From the NCBI RefSeq assembly GCF_003028575.1, contig NZ_PYUD01000001.1:1116001-1180000 (forward strand): a DNA stretch of 64,000 nucleotides, given 5' to 3'. The DNA comes from Halomonas urumqiensis. Lineage in GTDB: Bacteria > Pseudomonadota > Gammaproteobacteria > Pseudomonadales > Halomonadaceae. This document shows, one piece after another, positions 17,749 to 26,693 of this stretch. Within the stretch, counting starts at the first letter, position 1; each line of letters opens with the position of its first letter. The position numbers and the translations under genes are program-made. Below the pieces are notes generated by a model. It worked only from the letters and a program-made list of their open reading frames with translations. It did no database searches and had not been told where the DNA came from.

Positions 17749-20700
17749 TCATGAGCTGGAAGGCTGGCTGTTCATTTCGTTCTCGAGCCGCCTGGCTACA
17801 TCGCCCGGTGAGCCGGTGTGGCGCGCCAGCAGGTCGTAGGCCACCGGCACCACGAACAGCGTGAACAGGGTCGCGGCCGCCAGCCCACAGAGGATCACCG
17901 TGCCGATTACCAGGCGCGTCTCGGCACCGGCGCCACTAGAGACGATCAGCGGCACCGCGCCTGCCATGGTGGTGACGGCGGTCATCACGATCGGGCGCAG
18001 ACGCGTGGTCGAGGCTTCCACCAGCGCATCATGGAAGGCCATGCCCTGATCACGCAGCTGGTTGGCGAATTCGACGATCAGGATACCGTTCTTGGCGGCA
18101 AGCCCCACCAGCATCACCAGGCCCACCTGGCTATAGATGTTCAACGACTGGCCGGTGAGATAGAGCCCGAGCAGCGCCCCACAGATCGCCAATGGCACGG
18201 TCAGCATGATCACGAAGGGGTGAATGAAGCTCTCGAACTGCCCAGCGAGTACCAGGAACACCACCAGGATGCCCAGGCCGAGCAGGAACACCGTGGCGCC
18301 ACTGGCTTCCTGGTAATCCCGCGAGGCACCCTTGACGTCGGTCTGCGCCTCGGGCGGGAGGATCTCGTCGACCGTGGCTTCCAGGTACTCGAGCGCCTCG
18401 CCCAGCGGATAGCCGCTGGCCAGGTCAGCCTGCAGGGTGATCGCGCGAATGCGGTTGAAGCGATTGAGCGTGCTGGGGCCGGCGAAGTCGCTGATCGACA
18501 CCAACGCGCCCAGCGGTACCAGTTCGCCGCTGCGTTCGGAGCGCACCCTGAGGCTCTCGAGCGAACTGGGGCTTGGCCGCGCGCCGGATTCACCTTCCAG
18601 AATCACGTCATACTCTTCGCCGTCGTCCACATAGCGCGTCACGCTGCGTCCACCCAGCAGGGTCTCCAGGGTTCGGCCGATTTCGGTGACGGTGACGCCA
18701 AGCGCGGCAGCGCGGGTGTAGTCGATATCCACGCGCAACTGTGGCTGATTCTCCTCGTAGTCGCTTTCGATGGCGGTCAGGCGCGGATTATCCTCACGAA
18801 TGTGCTCGATCAGCGTATCGCGCCATTCGGCGAGTTGTTCATACGTCCCCCCGCCGAGCACGAACTGCACCGGCTTTTCGACGCGTTGGCCGAAGCCCTG
18901 GCGCATCACCGGGAAAGCCCGCACTCCCGGCAGGTCGCTGACCTCTTGGCGAATCTCATCCATGATCGTCCAGGCGTCGCGGCGCGACCCCCAGTCGGCC
19001 AGATTGACGATCACGAAACCGCCATTGAAGTTCTCGATATTGCCCCAGCCACGCGGTGCCCTGACCACCACACGCTCGACCTCGCCTTGCTCGACCATCG
19101 GCAGGAGCCGTGCCTCGATCTCATCCATATAGTCGAGCATGTAGTTGTAGGTAGCACCAGGAGGGCCGTTGACCAGCACGAAGAAGTTGCCACGATCCTC
19201 CTGGGGAGTGTACTCGTTGGGAATTTCCCCGTTGAGCCAGACCATGCCGCCGATGATCGCAAGGAACACTGCAATGACGACCAGGCGCATGCGCAGGACC
19301 TTTTCAAGAGCGCGTCGATAACCTGCCCGCGAACGCTCCAGTGCCCACTGCACGGCTTGCGCCAAGCGGCCATCGTGCATGTCCTTCTTCAAGATCTTGG
19401 ACGCCATCATCGGCGTCAACGTCAAGGCCAGCACACTGGAGATGGCGACCGCGGCGGCCAGTGTCAGCGCGAATTCCGAGAATAGCCGGCCAATGTCGCC
19501 CTGCAGAAGGCTCAGTGGCACGAACACCGCGATGAGCACCAGGGTGGTGGCAATGACCGCGAAAGCGATCTGGCGCGTGCCATTGAAGGCGGCCACCAGC
19601 GGCGTCTCGCCATGGTCGTGCATACGTCGATGAATGTTCTCCAGCACCACGATGGCGTCATCGACGATCAAGCCAATGGCCAGTACCAGGGCCAGCAGGG
19701 TCAGCAGGTTGATGCTGAAGCCCATGACCGCCAGTGCCGCGAATGAGCCGATCAGCGCGATGGGTACCGTGACCGCTGGGATAAGCGTGGTACGCAGGTT
19801 GCCGAGGAACAGGAAGATCGCTACCACCACCAGGCCCATGGCGATGAACAGCGTCTGCACCACCTGGGAGATGGCACCCGAGACGAACACCGATGAATCG
19901 AAGTTCAGGGTGAGCGACATGCCTTCCGGCAGGGTGCCTTGGAGCTGCTCCATTTCGGCCTGCACGCCCTCGGAAATCTCCAGCACATTGGCGGTGGACT
20001 GCTTCATCATGCCAAGGCCGACCATTGGCACGCCGTTGCCGCGGAAGATCGTGCGCTCTTCGACGGCACCGATTTCCACCCGTGCCACGTCATCCAGGCG
20101 CACCAGATAGCCATCGCTGCCTTCATCGAGCACCAGCCTTCGAAAGTCCTCCGGGGTCGAGAAGCTGCGGGGCAGGCGGACGATGAACTGGCGTTCCCGG
20201 GATTCGATCGCACCGCCCGGAAGCTCGACGTTCTCGGCACGCAGCGTGTCCTCCACGTCACCCGCGGTCAGGCTGCGAGCGGCCAGTGCGTTGGCATCCA
20301 GCCAAACGCGCATGGCGTAATCGCGCCCACCCCCGATGCGCACCTGCGATACCCCCGGCAACACGGAGAAGCGATCCACCAGGAAGCGGTTGGCATAGTC
20401 GGTCAGCTCGGCCATGTCGTAATCGTCGCCGGAGAGGCTCAGCCACAGGATCACGTCGGAGCTGGAATCGGCCTTCTGTACCTCGGGCGGGTCGGCTTCC
20501 TCAGGCAAGTTATCGAGCGAGCCTGAAATGCGGTCGCGGATGTCGTTGGCGGCGGCGTCGATATCCATTTCAAGCCCGAACTCGACGTTGATACTGGAGC
20601 GCCCATCCTCGCTGGATGACGATATCACCTCGATGCCCGCGACCCCGGAAATGCGGTCCTCGAGTACCTGGGTGATACGGGTTTCCACCACACTGGCCGA

Positions 20701-20862
20701 CGCCCCGGGATAGCGGGTGTCGATACTCACTACCGGTGGATCGATGGATGGGTATTCCTGCAATGGCAGACGCTCCAAGGCCAGCAGGCCAAAGGCGACG
20801 ATCAGTGCCGCCAACACCGTAGCAAGTACCGGGCGCTGTACGGAGATATCGGAGAGACGCAT
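17749..20862 (-). CDS. RND (HAE1-type) efflux permease
   Basis: A 1,037-residue inner-membrane proton antiporter of the AcrB/MexB class. The first helix is at residues 9-29 after MRLSDISVQRP; the proton-relay pair of Asp residues lies in GLIVDDAIVVLENIHRRM near residues 399-405; the C-terminal half repeats the fold (GLVMLVGLAAKNGILIVEFA, LRPIVMTAVTTMAGAVPL). It would expel organic compounds with the upstream membrane-fusion protein; no outer-membrane channel gene is adjacent, so a TolC made elsewhere is expected. Its ATG overlaps the stop of the fusion protein gene by one base (TGATG at 20864-20860). Confidence 0.93.
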   Translation of the reverse strand: MRLSDISVQRPVLATVLAALIVAFGLLALERLPLQEYPSIDPPVVSIDTRYPGASASVVETRITQVLEDRISGVAGIEVISSSSEDGRSSINVEFGLEMDIDAAANDIRDRISGSLDNLPEEADPPEVQKADSSSDVILWLSLSGDDYDMAELTDYANRFLVDRFSVLPGVSQVRIGGGRDYAMRVWLDANALAARSLTAGDVEDTLRAENVELPGGAIESRERQFIVRLPRSFSTPEDFRRLVLDEGSDGYLVRLDDVARVEIGAVEERTIFRGNGVPMVGLGMMKQSTANVLEISEGVQAEMEQLQGTLPEGMSLTLNFDSSVFVSGAISQVVQTLFIAMGLVVVAIFLFLGNLRTTLIPAVTVPIALIGSFAALAVMGFSINLLTLLALVLAIGLIVDDAIVVLENIHRRMHDHGETPLVAAFNGTRQIAFAVIATTLVLIAVFVPLSLLQGDIGRLFSEFALTLAAAVAISSVLALTLTPMMASKILKKDMHDGRLAQAVQWALERSRAGYRRALEKVLRMRLVVIAVFLAIIGGMVWLNGEIPNEYTPQEDRGNFFVLVNGPPGATYNYMLDYMDEIEARLLPMVEQGEVERVVVRAPRGWGNIENFNGGFVIVNLADWGSRRDAWTIMDEIRQEVSDLPGVRAFPVMRQGFGQRVEKPVQFVLGGGTYEQLAEWRDTLIEHIREDNPRLTAIESDYEENQPQLRVDIDYTRAAALGVTVTEIGRTLETLLGGRSVTRYVDDGEEYDVILEGESGARPSPSSLESLRVRSERSGELVPLGALVSISDFAGPSTLNRFNRIRAITLQADLASGYPLGEALEYLEATVDEILPPEAQTDVKGASRDYQEASGATVFLLGLGILVVFLVLAGQFESFIHPFVIMLTVPLAICGALLGLYLTGQSLNIYSQVGLVMLVGLAAKNGILIVEFANQLRDQGMAFHDALVEASTTRLRPIVMTAVTTMAGAVPLIVSSGAGAETRLVIGTVILCGLAAATLFTLFVVPVAYDLLARHTGSPGDVARRLENEMNSQPSSS

Positions 20863-21962
20863 CAGCTTTCGGTCTCCGCGTCGTCGCGGCCTTGCCTCAG
20901 CAGTTCGGCGATGCTCGTCTGGTCATCGACGATGCCTATCAACCGTGACGACTGGCCTTCTCGTACCCGTTCGGTTCCGTGAGCCACCACAAGATCGTCC
21001 ACCTCCAGACCTTCCGTGACTTCGACCTCACCCTGTCGTCTGGCGCCGGTAGTGATCTGGCGTCGCTCAACCCGGTAGTCATCTCCCTCGTCAAGCACCA
21101 GCACGTATTGGCGTTGGCCCTCGGGAATCAGCGCCGACTCGGGAATCACCAGTGTCTCGCGGGGCGCACGGTCGACCACGACTTCCAACAGCATGCCGGG
21201 GCGCAGACGCAGGTCCTGGTTGTCGAGCCGGGCGCGCACGGTCACGCTGCGACTGACCGGATCGACGCGTGCCCCGATGGTGGCGATTTCGCCGCGGAAG
21301 GGCTCGTCGGGAAAGGCCTTGCTGGTGGCTGTCAGTGTCAGCCCAGGCGCGACCTGGCCGAGCGCCGACTCGGGGATGGTAAAATCAAGTTTCATGACAT
21401 CGAGCTTGTCGAGCGTGACAAGCTCAGTGCCGGGAGAGACGAGGCTACCGACACTGACAGTGCGAAAGCCTGTCATGCCATCGAAAGGCGCTCGCAGTCG
21501 GTAATTGGTCAGGCGAGCCTCGAGGGCCTGGATCTCGGCCTCGACCTGACGAAGTTGTGCCCTGGCGTCCTCGACGTCGGCTCGCGGCGCCAGGTTACGG
21601 CTCTGTAGCTGATCGAGCCGGGCGACCACCGCGCGGCGTTCATCGCGCATGGCCTCGGCGACACGCAGGTTGGCCTGCTCCTCGCCATCTTCGAGGCGAA
21701 TCAGCAGTTGACCCGCTTCGACTTCCTCGCCATCGGAAAAATTGATCTGTGCCACAAGCTCGGTAACGGTGGCCGACAGCGTGATGCTCTCGTCTGCGTG
21801 CAGGGTGCCAAGTGCTTCCAGGGAATCGGACCAGGATTCAATTGCCGCCCGCGCGCCGATCACGGCGGTTTTGTCCTGGGCTCTCTCCTGAGCAAGAACC
21901 GGCCCGGCCAGAATCATCAAGATCAGCGCCAGTGTGAAGAGTGTAAATCGCGATGGTGTCAT
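20862..21962 (-). CDS. RND efflux periplasmic adaptor (membrane fusion protein)
   Basis: A 366-residue protein of the HlyD/AcrA adaptor family. The signal peptide is MTPSRFTLFTLALILMILAG followed by PVLAQ. A lipoyl-like domain (about 40-85 and 150-185), an alpha-hairpin rich in Glu/Arg (about 90-150) and a beta-barrel domain with RVDPVSRSVTVRARLDN follow. I choose ATG 21962; the open frame upstream to 22112 encodes no signal and lies in the promoter region. It links the inner-membrane RND pump to an outer-membrane channel and is translationally coupled to the pump gene. Confidence 0.9.
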   Translation of the reverse strand: MTPSRFTLFTLALILMILAGPVLAQERAQDKTAVIGARAAIESWSDSLEALGTLHADESITLSATVTELVAQINFSDGEEVEAGQLLIRLEDGEEQANLRVAEAMRDERRAVVARLDQLQSRNLAPRADVEDARAQLRQVEAEIQALEARLTNYRLRAPFDGMTGFRTVSVGSLVSPGTELVTLDKLDVMKLDFTIPESALGQVAPGLTLTATSKAFPDEPFRGEIATIGARVDPVSRSVTVRARLDNQDLRLRPGMLLEVVVDRAPRETLVIPESALIPEGQRQYVLVLDEGDDYRVERRQITTGARRQGEVEVTEGLEVDDLVVAHGTERVREGQSSRLIGIVDDQTSIAELLRQGRDDAETES

Positions 21963-22105
21963 GGGGACTTGTTGATCCTGCTGCGGTGTGTGGCGGTGCG
22001 ATGAGCGTCGGCTATCCAACACTAGCCATTTTCGCCCTCCAAGAGTGTGACAACATTTCACAACCTGTTGACACCTCTCACCCGATTTCCGGGTAACTGC
22101 AACCA

Positions 22106-22143
22106 TGTACAATAATTATACACCAGCAAGCTTCTTGTGTCGG
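22106..22143 (-). promoter_or_regulatory. Promoter with overlapping palindrome for the RND operon
   Basis: On the minus strand CCGACA (22143-22138), a 17-base spacer and a perfect TATAAT (22120-22115) form a good promoter about 150 bases before the adaptor ATG. The -10 box lies inside a near-perfect palindrome, TGTACAAT-A-ATTATACA (22106-22122, 7 of 8 pairs), a likely repressor operator. No TetR or MarR gene lies next to the operon in this window, so the repressor would be encoded elsewhere. Confidence 0.6.
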
Positions 22144-22246
22144 TGTGATTGCTTGAAATGTTCCGGCAACGCTCGGCGCGCATCGGCCGGGCTGATAGAA
22201 TGCGCGGCTTTGGTCACGCTTTGACGATCCGGCGAGGGACACACCC

Positions 22247-23443
22247 ATGACCTATGACGTGGTGATCATCGGTGCCGGGGCGGCGGGCCTGATGTGTGCA
22301 TCAACCGCTGGCTATGCCGGCAGGCGCGTGCTGGTGATCGAGCATGCCAACAAGGCCGGCAAGAAGATTCTGATGTCAGGCGGGGGGCGCTGCAATTTCA
22401 CCAACCTGGCTACCAGTCCCGCCAATTTCTATTCGGCCAACCCGCATTTCTGCATTTCGGCGCTAAAGCGCTACCGCCCTGAACATTTCGTCGACCTCGT
22501 CGAACGTCACGCACTCGAATATGTAGAGAAATCCCCGGGGCAGCTGTTCTGTGCCGACTCAGCGAAGGACCTGCTGGCCCTATTGCTTACCGAATGCGAA
22601 TGGGCAGGTGTCACCACACGCCTGAAGACGTCCGTCTCGCGCATCGAACGCGTGGGGGAGGGCATGCGGTTGTCGACATCGATGGGCGTGATCGATGCCG
22701 GAGCGGTGGTGGTGGCCACGGGAGGGCTGTCGATCCCGACCATGGGCGCTACGGGTTTTGGTTATGATGTCGCTCGTCAGTTCGGCCTTGCAGTGACCGA
22801 CACGCGCCCGGCGTTGGTGCCGTTCACGCTGACATCTCAATGGAAGGCCAGGGCCGAGGCGCTGTCGGGTGTCGCTTGCGACGTGGCCGTGCGATCGCTT
22901 TCGGGAGCCACCGGCAAGCCGCGTGGCGAGTACCGGGAGCCGATGTTGTTTACCCATCGAGGGCTTTCGGGGCCGGCCATGCTGCAGATCTCGAGCGTCT
23001 GGGAACCGGGTGATGAGCTGGCCATCGATCTGCTGCCAGGCCGGGACACTTACGAGACACTTTGCGCCGCACGCCGCGACACCCCCAAGCGACAGCTCTC
23101 CACTTGGCTTGGCGAGCGCTTGCCCAGGCGACTCGCCCAGGCGCTGATCGAGTGGCATGGTGGCGATGGGGTGCTCGCCGAGCGCAGCAATGCCGAACTC
23201 TCGGCCTGGGCACAACGCCTGGGCGAGTGGCGAGTGAAGCCGGCCGGAACCGAGGGTTGGCGAACTGCCGAGGTGACCATGGGTGGCATCGATACCCGCG
23301 CGATTTCCTCCAGGAGCTTTGCGGTGGAGGGGCTGCCGGCGCTGCGTTTCATTGGCGAAGTACTGGATGTCACCGGCGAGCTTGGTGGATACAACTTTCA
23401 GTGGGCATGGGCCAGTGGTGTCGCCTGTGGCAACGCGCTCTAG
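22247..23443 (+). CDS. yhiN: YhiN/HI0933-family flavoprotein
   Basis: A 398-residue FAD-dependent protein. The dinucleotide-binding motif VVIIGAGAAGLMCA is at residues 4-17, the family motif KAGKKILMSGGGRCNFTN at about 37-54, and a C-terminal FAD-contact segment FIGEVLDVTGELGGYNFQWA ends the protein. Members are annotated as NAD(P)/FAD-dependent oxidoreductases; the E. coli protein has no settled role. It is divergent from the RND operon and precedes the barnase/barstar pair. Confidence 0.88.
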   Translation: MTYDVVIIGAGAAGLMCASTAGYAGRRVLVIEHANKAGKKILMSGGGRCNFTNLATSPANFYSANPHFCISALKRYRPEHFVDLVERHALEYVEKSPGQLFCADSAKDLLALLLTECEWAGVTTRLKTSVSRIERVGEGMRLSTSMGVIDAGAVVVATGGLSIPTMGATGFGYDVARQFGLAVTDTRPALVPFTLTSQWKARAEALSGVACDVAVRSLSGATGKPRGEYREPMLFTHRGLSGPAMLQISSVWEPGDELAIDLLPGRDTYETLCAARRDTPKRQLSTWLGERLPRRLAQALIEWHGGDGVLAERSNAELSAWAQRLGEWRVKPAGTEGWRTAEVTMGGIDTRAISSRSFAVEGLPALRFIGEVLDVTGELGGYNFQWAWASGVACGNAL

Positions 23444-23482
23444 GCCGCTGTGGCTATCCACGACTGACGGACGGTGATTCCA

Positions 23483-23857
23483 ATGAAGAAACTGTTGCTG
23501 GTTGCATTGCTGGCACTGGGCGGTGTCACGCTTTTCGATGACCCCATGGGTTTGCTTGGGACCGGCCCGCAGAGCGTCGAACAACAGGATTTGCCTGGAC
23601 GAGCGCAGATCGAGAAGACCTTGCGGCTCATCGAGCGTGGTGGACCCTATCCCCACGCCCAGGATGATACGACCTTCTTCAACCGTGAAGGGCGGTTGCC
23701 CAGTCGCTCACGGGGTTACTATCGTGAATACACCGTCGAGACGCCCGGGCTTTCGCACCGCGGAGCACGGCGTATCGTCACCGGCGGCAACCCCCCGGAG
23801 ATCTTCTATTACACCGATGATCACTATGCGTCTTTCGTGATACTGGAGGAGCGATGA
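23483..23857 (+). CDS. Barnase-type secreted guanyl ribonuclease
   Basis: A 124-residue protein with a hydrophobic N-terminus (KKLLLVALLALGGVTLF, residues 2-18) and a barnase-like domain from about residue 60. Active-site residues align with barnase: Glu82 (YREYTVETPG), Arg93 and Arg97 (HRGARRI) and His114 (TDDHYASF), matching barnase Glu73, Arg83, Arg87 and His102. It should cleave RNA after G, and the signal implies export to the periplasm or outside. ATG 23483 is preferred to the GTG at 23474. The stop overlaps the start of a barstar-like gene, the usual way to protect the producer. Whether it is a weapon, a nutrient-scavenging RNase or a domestic enzyme is open. Confidence 0.85.
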   Translation: MKKLLLVALLALGGVTLFDDPMGLLGTGPQSVEQQDLPGRAQIEKTLRLIERGGPYPHAQDDTTFFNREGRLPSRSRGYYREYTVETPGLSHRGARRIVTGGNPPEIFYYTDDHYASFVILEER

Positions 23858-24303
23858 TGCAGGGCGGCGGTGTCTATCGAGCGCCAGCCAACTTGGCTCG
23901 CGGCCTGGAGCTGTCCCCGGAGGTGCATTGCCAGCGACTGCCCGCTGCATCTTGCGGCAGCCGTGATGCCTTGCTCGATGCCCTGGCGAGTGGGCTCGCC
24001 TTTCCTGACCACTTCGGACACAACTGGGACGCGGCCTGGGACTGCATGACGGAACTGACGTGGAACGATGATAAACCGCGTATCATCCTCTGTCCGCTGG
24101 TGGATGAGAGTGCTGATAGTGGCCTGGATAATGAGGTGTTACCCGCTCCCATGGCGGCCTTCCTGGAGGTGATGGGCGATGCCTGCGCGCACTGGTCGGC
24201 CCATGAGCGAACGCTTTACGTGATCATCGTTCATCAGGATGGACGCGTGCCGACATGGCTCTCGACCATCGAACCGTTCCCGGGGCATCAGGTATTGGCG
24301 TGA
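23857..24303 (+). CDS. Barstar-type ribonuclease inhibitor
   Basis: A 148-residue protein with the barstar domain at about residues 37-140. FGHNWDAAWDCMTELTW matches the barstar inhibitory helix, including the Asp that fills the barnase active site (Asp in AWDC). There is no signal peptide, so it acts in the cytoplasm. ATG 23857 shares one base with the RNase stop and has GGAGGA 6 bases ahead; ATG 23854 is also in frame but too close. Tight overlap ensures inhibitor synthesis together with the RNase. It carries an N-terminal extension of some 30 residues and about 20 extra C-terminal residues compared with classical barstar (about 90). Confidence 0.87.
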   Translation: MQGGGVYRAPANLARGLELSPEVHCQRLPAASCGSRDALLDALASGLAFPDHFGHNWDAAWDCMTELTWNDDKPRIILCPLVDESADSGLDNEVLPAPMAAFLEVMGDACAHWSAHERTLYVIIVHQDGRVPTWLSTIEPFPGHQVLA

Positions 24304-24348
24304 TTGTTCAGGCTGGTGTCGGGCTCAACGTCGGTTTTAACGTCGGGC

Positions 24349-24663
24349 TCAACGTAGCAGACGGTGCACGTTGCGAAACAGCAGTACGCCACTGGTGAGA
24401 CGTCGTGCGATCTGCATCAGCGAACCAGCACCGCGGGCCTTGCGCAGCAGTACGAAACCGCCAATGGCATATAGCGGCCCCTTGAAGCGCATCAGTGTCT
24501 TCCAGCCATCTTCGATGGGGCGGCTGGCGTCATGCCAGTGGCTGGCTTCGACCAGTATATCGACACGTTGCTGCTCGATGCGCTCTTCCAGCATCCGCTT
24601 GCGTTGCGCACGGCTGGGCTGCGCCCTTGCGGCGACAGCGGGAACGCGTCGATCAGTGCTCAT
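24349..24663 (-). CDS. yqjK: YqjK-like protein
   Basis: A 104-residue basic protein with the YqjK-family layout: Arg/Gln-rich N-terminus (SRAQRKRMLEERIEQQR), a middle DGWKTLMRFKGPLYAIGGF and a basic C-terminus. Function is unknown. It is the last gene of a yqjD-yqjE-yqjK operon and overlaps yqjE by 11 bases, as in enterobacteria. Confidence 0.75.
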   Translation of the reverse strand: MSTDRRVPAVAARAQPSRAQRKRMLEERIEQQRVDILVEASHWHDASRPIEDGWKTLMRFKGPLYAIGGFVLLRKARGAGSLMQIARRLTSGVLLFRNVHRLLR

Positions 24664-25051
24664 GGCGGCGCTCCAGTTCCACCAGATCGCGGTCGGTCGC
24701 CAAGTGCTTCAGGGTACTTGCCAGCAGCGTCGGCTTTCGCGCCATGCGCAGCACCAGAATGGCGAGTGCGATGCCTGAGAAAAGCAGCACAGCGGCACTG
24801 ATGGCGATGGCGGTGAGGCGATGTGTCTCCCAGAAGGTGACGATGACCAGGGTGGTCAACACGCCGATACCGAGCAGCAGCAATATCAGCGAGAGACCCG
24901 CCAGCATGAGTATGCCGACCAGTCGCGCGCGTTCCTCTTCGAGTTCGAGAACAGCGAGACGCAAGCGCGTCTCGCTGGTGGCAAGCAGGCTGCCCAGCAA
25001 TCTCCGGGCAGCCGTGAACAAGCGTTCCGCCGGTCCTTGGCTTGCCGACAT
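24653..25051 (-). CDS. yqjE: YqjE / phage-holin-like membrane protein
   Basis: A 132-residue inner-membrane protein of the YqjE (holin superfamily III) type: an amphipathic N-terminal helix (TRLRLAVLELEEERARL) followed by two membrane segments (about 47-70 and 80-104). It lies between yqjD and yqjK, overlapping both; its start shares ATGA with the yqjD stop. The operon is stress-related in other gammaproteobacteria; the molecular function is not established. Confidence 0.82.
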   Translation of the reverse strand: MSASQGPAERLFTAARRLLGSLLATSETRLRLAVLELEEERARLVGILMLAGLSLILLLLGIGVLTTLVIVTFWETHRLTAIAISAAVLLFSGIALAILVLRMARKPTLLASTLKHLATDRDLVELERRHEH

Positions 25052-25383
25052 CAGCGCCGCCCGATCAACATGCCGATGACCATTCCGACGCCAGCGGCGA
25101 TGCCGATGCTGCTCCAGGGATTGTCGTGAACGTACTGATCGCAGGCGTCAGCCTGTTGACCGATCGAATCGCGCGCATCGCTGTAGAGGCGTTCACCACG
25201 GGACTCGAGACGCTCGCGGGTTTCCTTGAGCCGTTTCTCGGCGCGCTCACGCATCTCCTTGATGTTGCTGCGCGAGTCATCAGCGGTGGCGTTGACCAGT
25301 TCTTCGATGGTCTGGGTCAGGTGGTTGAGATCCTGCTTGAGTTGCTCGGTGGACTGCTGGGTATGGGGGGCACGATTTGCCAT
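25051..25383 (-). CDS. yqjD: YqjD/ElaB family (DUF883) membrane-anchored protein
   Basis: A 110-residue protein: a long Glu/Arg helical region (residues 10-85) and a C-terminal anchor PWSSIGIAAGVGMVIGMLIGRR-like segment with the final double Arg, the defining DUF883 signature. E. coli YqjD and ElaB are tail-anchored and bind ribosomes in stationary phase; the same is likely here by family. First gene of the yqjD-yqjE-yqjK operon. Confidence 0.87.
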   Translation of the reverse strand: MANRAPHTQQSTEQLKQDLNHLTQTIEELVNATADDSRSNIKEMRERAEKRLKETRERLESRGERLYSDARDSIGQQADACDQYVHDNPWSSIGIAAGVGMVIGMLIGRR

Positions 25384-25446
25384 CGGGTCTTCCTCTGACG
25401 GTGAATGACAGGATCAGCATAGCAGTCTGGGTATCAATTGCTCGAA

Positions 25447-26475
25447 TCAACGGGCGATGTTGCCGCCCGAGAACAGCGGGTTCAGGCTGAAACCGAAACT
25501 GAGCCGGTGGCTGCGGTGGTCATAGTCGATGAGACTCTCGCCGTAACCGTAGTAATACTGTACGTGAGCACGCACTGCGCTGTCGAACAACGGCCAGGAA
25601 TAGTCGATCTGGGTCCCCATGTTGCCGGCGCTTGGGTTGCCACGCCATAGCAGGCTGACTTCCTGATCACCGAAGCGGCGCGCCAAAGTCACGTCGCCAT
25701 AGCCCATGTAGCGCTCGATATCCGGGTTGTCGTCCTCGCTTTGTGACTCGGGTATCCGCCAGTGGGGCGCCAGGCTGAAGCCCCAGTCACCGCGCTGGAA
25801 CATGCTTTCCAGGTAGACGCGATTCCAGCTACGCGACAGCGGGTCGGAGCGCCCATTGGACTGATGATTGAGCGCCACACGGTTGCGAACGTTGGTCCAG
25901 CCGAGGCCCCGCCAGCCATTGTCGAAATTCATGAACAGCTCGGGTTCGTAATTGGTCTCGCGAAAGGGCGAGGAGCTCTCGGTATTGTAGGCCTGCCACC
26001 AGCTACGCTGGGTATAGGCGAAATAGAGATCGCCATAATCACCGAACAGGCCTTCGGCCAGGTTCACCTTGGCGCTGAACTGGAACTTCAATTCGACGTC
26101 ATCGGGTCCATTCGATGACGAGATGTCACCGAACGCCTCTCGGTTGGGGCTTGTGTTGTAGCTCACCGGCAACAGATAGTTGCGCCTGAAGGTGGTGATG
26201 GCAAAGGGGTTTCGGCGTGACTCGAGTTCGAGCTGGCGACGCTCCACGGCCTCGATGGCGGCGACATCCTCGGGTTCCAGGGGTTCGTCATTGTCGTCTG
26301 GAAGGCGCTCGAGCTGCTCGCGCAGCACGGAGAGCTCCTGGTTCAGATCCTGCATCCGCGACTCGATATTGGCGCGAACGGTGGCGGTATCGTCGGCTGC
26401 CATGCTTGTGCTGACGCTACCCAGAAGGAGCATGCCAGTGGCGACGAGTGAAGCGGATCGAATCAACGAGGTCAT
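25447..26475 (-). CDS. pldA: Outer-membrane phospholipase A
   Basis: A 342-residue protein with a signal peptide (cut near SMA, residue 26), a Glu-rich coiled segment (30-90) and a phospholipase A1 beta-barrel. The catalytic residues fit E. coli PldA: His204 and Ser206 in LNHQSNGRSD and Asn218 in SRSWNRV, with identical 2- and 12-residue spacing. It hydrolyses phospholipids that reach the outer leaflet of the outer membrane. The N-terminal coiled extension makes it longer than the 289-residue E. coli enzyme. It stands alone on the minus strand. Confidence 0.92.
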   Translation of the reverse strand: MTSLIRSASLVATGMLLLGSVSTSMAADDTATVRANIESRMQDLNQELSVLREQLERLPDDNDEPLEPEDVAAIEAVERRQLELESRRNPFAITTFRRNYLLPVSYNTSPNREAFGDISSSNGPDDVELKFQFSAKVNLAEGLFGDYGDLYFAYTQRSWWQAYNTESSSPFRETNYEPELFMNFDNGWRGLGWTNVRNRVALNHQSNGRSDPLSRSWNRVYLESMFQRGDWGFSLAPHWRIPESQSEDDNPDIERYMGYGDVTLARRFGDQEVSLLWRGNPSAGNMGTQIDYSWPLFDSAVRAHVQYYYGYGESLIDYDHRSHRLSFGFSLNPLFSGGNIAR

Positions 26476-26693
26476 GTCGCTATCCTGGGGAAGTCAACGA
26501 AAGGAAGACGCCGTTCTACCATGCCGGTTGGGCAAGTCAACTGTCCAGTCGGGGCATGTGCCGGCGACTTCGTTATGAGAGTCGTTGCCTTGTTACGGTC
26601 ATGCGTCGAGAATTGGCACATTGACGGGCCTCGCCAAGGTTTCGGTGTTTCACCCAGCCCGCGATCAACCCTAAAAAGCGAGTGTAATCTTTG

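Noticed and set aside
17818-19485. 555-codon open frame on the plus strand opposite the RND permease gene
   Set aside because: It is the antisense of a well-supported family protein; its translation is rich in His/Gln/Arg with no domain, as expected of a shadow frame in high-G+C DNA.
22580-23656. 358-codon minus-strand frame opposite yhiN
   Set aside because: Shadow of a recognised flavoprotein; translation shows no family signal.
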